Assembly: GCA_028869395.1 (NCBI GenBank) | Contig: JAGWSE010000357.1 | Location: 1 to 10,781 of the forward strand | Origin: Alphaproteobacteria bacterium | GTDB lineage: Bacteria > Pseudomonadota > Alphaproteobacteria > Caulobacterales > Caulobacteraceae | Direction: 5' to 3' | DNA length: 10,781 nt | In this document: one piece after another, positions 5,633 to 10,781 of the stretch | Layout of the letters: each line of letters begins with the position of its first letter | Numbering within the stretch: the stretch's first letter is position 1 | The notes under the pieces: generated by a model | What the model saw: the letters and a program-made list of their open reading frames with translations, nothing else | Database searches by the model: none | Told to the model about the DNA's origin: nothing | Position numbers and translations under genes: made by a program

Positions 5633-8449
5633 ATGGGTAGGCTGTCGATTCGACGCGCGCGTCTTGCTGCGCGGCTGCTCGCGGGGGCGGGCTTGGGCAC
5701 GGTGCTGATGTTCAGCGGCGCGGCGGCCGCGGCCACCGATGGCGCGATCGCCACCGCGCAGGCCGATCAGGCCGGGACGCCGTCCGCGTCCGACTCTTCA
5801 TCGACCAACAAGTCGTCGGCCACCACGGTGGGCGCGCTCGTGGTCACGGGCTTCCGCGCCAGCCAGGCCAGGGCCCTCGACATCAAGCGGGCCTCCGCAC
5901 AGATCGTCGAGGCGGTGACCGCCGAGGACATCGGCAAGCTGCCGGACGAGTCGATCGCCGACTCCATCGCACGCCTGCCGGGCCTCGCCGCCCAGCGCGA
6001 CAACAACGGCCGCTGGCAGGACATCAGCGTCAACGGCCTGCCGCCCTCCATGAGCACGACGCTGTTCAATGGTCGCCTGCAGGCGACGACGGACAACAAC
6101 CGCGTCACCCAGTTCGACCAGTACCCGGCCGAGGTCCTGAGTTCGGTGGTGGTCTACAAGACCGACGACGCCAACCTGGTGGGCGGCGCCATCGCGACGG
6201 TGGACATGCGCACCATCCGGCCGCTGGACTACGGCAAGACCACCTTCGCCATCGGGGCCCAGGGCGAATACGACACCCGCGGCGCCCTGCAGTCGGGCGC
6301 GGACCCGTGGGGCTGGCGCGTCAACGGCACCTATGTCGGACAGTTCTTCGACAACACCCTGGGCGTGACGATCGCCGCCTCCAAGATGGTCGCGCCGAAC
6401 CAGATCTACGCCCAGCATCCTTACGGCTTCAACCAGCCCAACGACGTGGTTTCGGGCCTGCAGGACCAGGTGCGCAGTGACACCCTGACCCGGGACGGCG
6501 TGGTCGCCACCGTGCAGTGGAAGCCGAACGAACGCTTCCAGGCGATCTTCGACGCCTTCATGTCGGACTACACCGACGACGCCCTGATCCGCGGCGCCGA
6601 GGTCCAGACGGCCTGCTGCGGCAACGCCACGGCGGTGGGGACCCCGACCGAGGGGCAGAGCAGCTGGATCGTGGCGCCCCAGCTGGAGAACTACGACTAC
6701 GTCGACAAGGCGCGGCTGAAGACCTTCGGCCTGACGGTGAAGTACGACCTCGGCGGCGGCTGGTTGCTGACCGGCGACGGCGGCTACTCCGACGCGCGGC
6801 GCGCCAACAAGCGGGTCGAGCTCTACAACGGGTTCGGCCTCAACGGCGTGCAGAACCACTCCACCGCCACCCTGACCGCCGGCGCGGCCAAGAGCGGCAT
6901 GATCGGGATCTCCAACTGGAGCGAGGATATCTCCAATCCGGGGTTGGTGGCGATCGGCGAGAACCTCCCCTGGCAGCAGGGCTGGTGGCCCGCCTCCTGG
7001 CCGGGCGGCGCCCTGGGCGGGATGTATGGCTCGGCCTACTGGCAGCGGCTGACGTCCCTCGACATGATCAAGGAGACCAACTGGAGGATGGACCGTGACC
7101 TCCAGTTCGGGCCCATTTCCCATGTCGACTTCGGGGTCGCCTTCAGCTCGCGGAAGAAGGACTACATCAACCACGAGGGCATCGGTTACCTGACGGGCCA
7201 GAACGAGGCGGCCGCCATCCCGGGCAACCTCCTGCAGTCGCCGACCGACCTCGGCGTGTTCGGCCTGCCCTCGGTCATCAGCATCGACGTGAACAAGGCC
7301 TGGAACAGCGGCCTCTACACCCCCCTCGATCGGCCCGACGCGGTCGACAAGGACTGGTGGGTGCGTGAAAACGTGCTCACGCCCTACATCGAGGCCAAGA
7401 TCGACACGGAGTTCGCCGGTCACGCGCTCACCGGCAACTTCGGGGTCCAGGCGGTGCACACCGACCAGCGCGTCGCCAACGTCGCCCAGGCGGGCAACTG
7501 GCCCAACTACACCTTCCTGCCCTACACGGTGGACACCAAGTACTGGGACATCCTGCCGTCCCTGAACCTGACCTGGCATGTGGCCGACGAACAGCAGCTG
7601 CGTCTCGGCGTCGGCCGCTCCATGGCCCGGCCCAGGTTCGACACCATGGGCGGCAGCACGGCCATCTACTACAATGCGACCAACGCCAACTCGACCAGCC
7701 TGAGCTCCAGCCCGTGGTCGGGCAATGTCGGCAATCCCGGCCTGCGCCCCTGGCTGTCGGACGACGTCGACGTCAGCTGGGACTACTTCTTCTCGCCGGG
7801 CGAGGGCGTCTCGGTGGAAGGGTTCTACAAGTATCTGGAATCCTTCATCTACGACAAGACGACGATCTTCAACTTCCAGCAGTTCTACTCGTCGAACCTG
7901 TTCCAGCCGCCGCCCCAGCTGTTCCTCGGGCCGGTCTCCGAATACGAGAACGCCAGCGGCGGCTCGGTCTACGGCGTGGTGCTCAGCGGGAACGTGTTCC
8001 TCAACCACATCTCTCCCGTGCTCGACGGGTTCGGCGTCTCGGCGACGGCGACCCTGCTGGACAGCTCGGTCAACATCCCCGATCCGAGCACGTCGCCGTC
8101 CGGCCAGATCCCCGAGCTGTCGCGGTTCGTGGGGAACATCAGCCTCTACTACGAGAAGTACGGCTTCTCGATCCGGATCAACGATCGTTACCGGAGCAAG
8201 TACGTGCAGGAGGTGCCGAACTTCGATGGCACCCTGCAGTCGATCGAAGGGGCGTCCGAGAACACCGTCGACCTGCAGGCGAGCTACCAGTTCCAGGAGG
8301 GCCGCATGAAGGGGCTGACCTTCAGCGTCTCCGCGCAGAACCTGACGGACACCCCGATGAACAGCTACATCGGCGGCGACCCGTCCCATCCGGAATACTA
8401 CAAGCTGTTCGGGACCAACGTGTTGTTCGGCGTGAGCTACCGTTACTGA
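5633..8449 (+). CDS. TonB-dependent outer-membrane receptor (carbohydrate type)
   Basis: This 938-residue outer-membrane receptor would import a ligand with energy from TonB-ExbBD. Residues 1-34 are a signal peptide (RRARLAARLL, hydrophobic stretch, SGAAAAA). A Ser/Thr/Ala-rich linker leads to the TonB box around TVGALVVTGF (65-74). The plug follows, with ALDIKRASAQIVEAVTAEDI, GKLPDESIADSIARLPGLAA, ISVNGLPPSMSTTLFNGR and a NLVGGAIATVDMRT ending. The remainder is the 22-strand barrel, with late blocks SMARPRFD, YENASGGSVYGVVLSGN and FSVSAQNLTDTP, ending in the aromatic VSYRY. The layout is that of the large proteobacterial TIGR01782-type receptors, many of which take up oligosaccharides. There is no N-terminal STN signalling domain, so it is unlikely to signal through an anti-sigma factor. 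Adjacent cysteines 328-329 lie in a probable surface loop. The downstream exported GH15 enzyme makes an alpha-glucan oligosaccharide the best guess for the ligand (inference). Confidence 0.95.
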   Translation: MGRLSIRRARLAARLLAGAGLGTVLMFSGAAAAATDGAIATAQADQAGTPSASDSSSTNKSSATTVGALVVTGFRASQARALDIKRASAQIVEAVTAEDIGKLPDESIADSIARLPGLAAQRDNNGRWQDISVNGLPPSMSTTLFNGRLQATTDNNRVTQFDQYPAEVLSSVVVYKTDDANLVGGAIATVDMRTIRPLDYGKTTFAIGAQGEYDTRGALQSGADPWGWRVNGTYVGQFFDNTLGVTIAASKMVAPNQIYAQHPYGFNQPNDVVSGLQDQVRSDTLTRDGVVATVQWKPNERFQAIFDAFMSDYTDDALIRGAEVQTACCGNATAVGTPTEGQSSWIVAPQLENYDYVDKARLKTFGLTVKYDLGGGWLLTGDGGYSDARRANKRVELYNGFGLNGVQNHSTATLTAGAAKSGMIGISNWSEDISNPGLVAIGENLPWQQGWWPASWPGGALGGMYGSAYWQRLTSLDMIKETNWRMDRDLQFGPISHVDFGVAFSSRKKDYINHEGIGYLTGQNEAAAIPGNLLQSPTDLGVFGLPSVISIDVNKAWNSGLYTPLDRPDAVDKDWWVRENVLTPYIEAKIDTEFAGHALTGNFGVQAVHTDQRVANVAQAGNWPNYTFLPYTVDTKYWDILPSLNLTWHVADEQQLRLGVGRSMARPRFDTMGGSTAIYYNATNANSTSLSSSPWSGNVGNPGLRPWLSDDVDVSWDYFFSPGEGVSVEGFYKYLESFIYDKTTIFNFQQFYSSNLFQPPPQLFLGPVSEYENASGGSVYGVVLSGNVFLNHISPVLDGFGVSATATLLDSSVNIPDPSTSPSGQIPELSRFVGNISLYYEKYGFSIRINDRYRSKYVQEVPNFDGTLQSIEGASENTVDLQASYQFQEGRMKGLTFSVSAQNLTDTPMNSYIGGDPSHPEYYKLFGTNVLFGVSYRY

Positions 8450-8468
8450 GCCGAGGCGAGAGGCCCGC

Positions 8469-8494
8469 GGCGGCGGCGCGATCGCGTCGCCGCC
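8469..8494. repeat. 26-bp near-perfect palindrome between receptor and glucoamylase genes
   Basis: GGCGGCGGCGCGA and TCGCGTCGCCGCC are reverse complements apart from one G/T pair, which can still wobble-pair in RNA. It lies 19 bases after the receptor stop and has no T-run. It may reduce read-through, or stabilise the receptor message so that it exceeds the enzyme message, or be a protein site. Confidence 0.5.
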
Positions 8495-8531
8495 AAAGGT
8501 CGAGCCGTCCCCGTCCGTCGTCAAAGCCTCT

Positions 8532-8554
8532 GCGGCCCGCCCTCCCAGGGCCGC
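8532..8554 (+). repeat. Second GC hairpin before the glucoamylase gene
   Basis: GCGGCCC (8532-8538) pairs perfectly with GGGCCGC (8548-8554) around a 9-base loop, about 27 bases before the GTG start. It could be an attenuating stem near the ribosome binding region or simply a by-product of high GC. Confidence 0.35.
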
Positions 8555-8581
8555 CGCGTACAGTCCTGAAAGCCCGCCTCC

Positions 8582-10781
8582 GTGACCCGCCGCTTCGCGT
8601 CCCTCGCCGTCCTGGCTTCCCTCCTCGTCGTCTCGGGCGCCCAGGCGGCGCCTGCTTCCGGAACCTGGAGCTACGCCGGCAAGACCGGCATCGGCACCGC
8701 CTACGCCGACTACGGGCCCTCTCGCGCAGCCTCCCGCGTCTGGTTCTCGATCGCCCACGGCGTACTCACCGAGACCATGTACGGGCTGATCCATCAGGCC
8801 CAGCTGCGCGAGGTCTCGTTCGCCGTGAAGGGCGCGGATTTCCTGGCCTTCGAAGACCAGGACGTGAACACCCGCGTCGCCTACCTGAAGACCGACGCCG
8901 CGGGTCGACCGCGCGCCCTCGACTACCGGATCGTGAACAGGGACCGGCAGGGTCGGTACACAATCGAAAAGGACGTGTTCACCGATCCGAAGAGCGACAC
9001 GGTCTTCATGCGCGTTACGGTGCGGGCGGGCCGCGAGGCGGTGACGCCGTACCTGCTCGCCGATCCGCAGATGGCGAGCACCAGCGGGGGCGACGAGGCG
9101 GAAGCTTCGTCCCGGTCGCTGAGCGCGTTCGAAGGCCCCGACCATCTGGCGATCCGTGCAAGCCAGCCCTTCACGGTGGCCGCCGCCGGGATCGCCGGCG
9201 TCTCGGACGGATGGACCGTCCTGAAGCGGAAAGGGCGGCTGGAACCGGCCGCCCGCGCAGGGAGGGGCGATGTGACGCTCGCCGGCCAGTTCGCGCCGGT
9301 GCCCGCGGGGGGCGAGGCGACCTATGACGTCGTCCTGGGCTTCGGTCCCACCGACGCCGCGGCGGAAGCGGCGGCCAAGGCGAGCCTCGCGCGTGGCTAC
9401 GCCAAGGTGCGCGCCGACTACGAAGGAGGCTGGGCGGACTATCTGGCCAAGCTCGGCCAGCTGCCCCGCCTCTCCAGGGAGTCGACCGATGGCGGAAAGC
9501 TCCTCTACGCCAGCGCGATGGTGCTGAAGGCGCAGGAGGACAAGACCTATCCGGGCGCGCTGATCGCCTCGCTTTCCACGCCGTGGGGCGACACCCTCCC
9601 GGCGACCACCGTCCAGACCGGCTACAAGGCGGTCTGGCCGCGCGACTTCTATCAGGTCGCCTCGGCGCTCCTGGCGCTGGGCGACCGGGAGACGCCCCTC
9701 AAGGCGCTCGACTACCTGAAGACCGTCCAGGTGAGGCCGGACACGCCCGGCAATCACGGGGCGAGCGGCTGGTTCCTGCAGAAGACCCACGTGGACGGCG
9801 TCCCGGAGTGGACCGGCGTCCAGCTCGACCAGACCGCCATGCCGATCATGCTGGCGGAGAAGCTCTGGCGGCAGGGCCTGATCTCCGGCCCGCATCTGCA
9901 GGCCCTCTACAGGACCTCACTCAAGCCCGCCGCCGATTTCCTGACCAAGGGCGGCCATGTGGACTTCGCCGGCAATCAGGCCGACGTCACGCCGCCCAAG
10001 ACGCCGATGGAGCGGTGGGAGGAACAGCCCGGCTTCTCGCCCTCCACCACCGCGGCGGAAATCACCGGCCTCGTGGCCGCCGCGCAGATCGCGCAGGCCT
10101 CGGGCGACCCCGCTTCGGCCAAGCGCTACCTCGCCAGCGCCGACGCCATGGAGGCCTCGGTTGAGCGGACCACCTTCACCACCAAGGGGGTTTATGGCGA
10201 CGGACGCTATTTCGAGAGGATCTCCCCGGATGGCGATCCGAACAGCGGCGCGGTCCTGCTCGCCAAGAACGGCAAGCCGGCCCTGCCGCAGCAGCGGTAT
10301 CTGGACGCCGGATTCCTGGAGCTGGTGCGCTACGGGGTGCGCCGGGCCGATGCGCCGTCGATCCGTGAAAGCCTCGGCAAGCTCGACGACGAGAGCCTGC
10401 CGGACGACATGCGCGTGCGCTACGACTTCCGCTTCCCCGGCGATCCGGGCGTCTATCCCGGCTGGCGGCGCTACAGCGACGACGGCTACGGCGAGGACGA
10501 CAAGACGGGCGCGGGCTTCGGCTCCGTCGGCCCGGACGGGAAGGACACGCCGGACCAGCGCGGGCGGGTGTGGCCGATCTTCACCGGCGAGCGCGGCCAC
10601 TACGAAATCGCGCTGGCGACCCTCCATCATCCGCTGTCCGCGGCGGACCGCAGGCGCATCCGATACACCTACGTCCGCGCCATGGAGCACTTCGCCAACC
10701 CCGGCCTGATGCTGCCCGAGCAGGTCTACGACGGGGTGGGGGCCAGCGGCGGGACCGAGCCGCCGGGCCAGGGCACCGGCT
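8582..10781 (+). CDS. Exported GH15 glucoamylase / glucodextranase-like enzyme (3' end beyond window)
   Basis: This encodes at least 733 residues with no stop in the window. The protein should hydrolyse alpha-glucosidic bonds from non-reducing ends and release beta-glucose. A signal peptide (VTRRFASLAVLASLL, then SGAQA cut near residue 22) sends it to the periplasm or beyond. Residues ~25-290 match the beta-sandwich N-domain of bacterial GH15 enzymes (TGIGTAYADYG, RVWFSIAHGVLTETMYG). The alpha/alpha barrel follows, with TPWGD at 333-337 and WPRD at 352-355, whose Arg354 and Asp355 correspond to the -1 subsite pair of fungal glucoamylase. The general acid is Glu480 in RWEEQPGFSPST and the general base Glu713 in LMLPEQVYDG. 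GRVWPIFTGERGHYE also fits. The C-terminal part of the barrel is cut off by the window edge. The GTG at 8582 is chosen because the signal peptide starts there; the ribosome binding site is weak. Whether starch, dextran or isomaltose is preferred cannot be read from the motifs. Confidence 0.93.
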   Translation, partial: MTRRFASLAVLASLLVVSGAQAAPASGTWSYAGKTGIGTAYADYGPSRAASRVWFSIAHGVLTETMYGLIHQAQLREVSFAVKGADFLAFEDQDVNTRVAYLKTDAAGRPRALDYRIVNRDRQGRYTIEKDVFTDPKSDTVFMRVTVRAGREAVTPYLLADPQMASTSGGDEAEASSRSLSAFEGPDHLAIRASQPFTVAAAGIAGVSDGWTVLKRKGRLEPAARAGRGDVTLAGQFAPVPAGGEATYDVVLGFGPTDAAAEAAAKASLARGYAKVRADYEGGWADYLAKLGQLPRLSRESTDGGKLLYASAMVLKAQEDKTYPGALIASLSTPWGDTLPATTVQTGYKAVWPRDFYQVASALLALGDRETPLKALDYLKTVQVRPDTPGNHGASGWFLQKTHVDGVPEWTGVQLDQTAMPIMLAEKLWRQGLISGPHLQALYRTSLKPAADFLTKGGHVDFAGNQADVTPPKTPMERWEEQPGFSPSTTAAEITGLVAAAQIAQASGDPASAKRYLASADAMEASVERTTFTTKGVYGDGRYFERISPDGDPNSGAVLLAKNGKPALPQQRYLDAGFLELVRYGVRRADAPSIRESLGKLDDESLPDDMRVRYDFRFPGDPGVYPGWRRYSDDGYGEDDKTGAGFGSVGPDGKDTPDQRGRVWPIFTGERGHYEIALATLHHPLSAADRRRIRYTYVRAMEHFANPGLMLPEQVYDGVGASGGTEPPGQGTG

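Noticed and set aside
5320..5640. Small open frames (76-106 codons) in the gap before the receptor
   Set aside because: They overlap each other, contain the hairpin and AT-rich sites, have no ribosome binding site and resemble no protein I know.
7714..9327. A 537-codon plus-strand frame overlapping the receptor end and the glucoamylase start
   Set aside because: It is Arg/Pro/Gly-rich nonsense in another frame of two clearly identified genes.
5798..9895. A 1365-codon open frame on the minus strand running antisense to the receptor and the glucoamylase
   Set aside because: It has no recognisable domain, is rich in Arg, Gly, Val, His and Asp, and crosses the receptor stop and the intergenic spacer. 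This is the expected by-product of strong G/C third-position bias in two long real genes on the other strand.

Overview
This window looks like chromosomal DNA of a GC-rich alphaproteobacterium, most likely a member of the Caulobacterales (Caulobacter/Phenylobacterium/Brevundimonas type). The evidence is very high GC with strong G/C third-position bias, a large TonB-dependent receptor of the type abundant in that order, and an adjacent exported bacterial glucoamylase. The genus is an inference from gene style; no rRNA or other marker is present. I saw no tRNA, rRNA, CRISPR, IS element or phage gene.

Left part (1-2313). The first ~130 bases encode, on the minus strand, a piece closely resembling the C-terminal S4 RNA-binding domain of tyrosyl-tRNA synthetase. 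The catalytic part that should lie to its right is absent. A PaiB-type FMN-binding regulator gene starts there on the opposite strand, and the two possible start codons share one CATG. The PaiB-like gene is translationally coupled (GTGA overlap) to an APC-superfamily amino acid permease, so the two form a small operon.

Middle part (2327-5256). An atypical NAD(P)-binding SDR/epimerase-like gene (minus strand) is divergent from an XRE/MmyB-type regulator (plus strand). The 91-bp gap between them holds three copies of an ATCCTG core and a 16-bp imperfect palindrome, a likely operator region. A secreted alpha/beta hydrolase of the proline-iminopeptidase type follows the regulator and ends at a strong hairpin.

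Right part (5257-10781). A 376-bp non-coding stretch with unusually AT-rich islands and repeated TGTAAA/TGCAA motifs precedes a 938-residue TonB-dependent receptor with signal peptide and TonB box. After a 132-bp spacer with two GC-rich hairpins comes a GH15 glucoamylase-like enzyme with both catalytic glutamates; its C-terminus runs off the right edge. Receptor and enzyme make a compact alpha-glucan uptake and breakdown locus: the receptor would bring malto- or isomalto-oligosaccharides across the outer membrane and the exported enzyme would release glucose.

No clearly new multi-gene system is visible. The points most worth a second look are the synthetase-fragment/PaiB junction, the paired AT-rich motifs upstream of the receptor, and the operator-like repeats in the SDR/MmyB divergent region.
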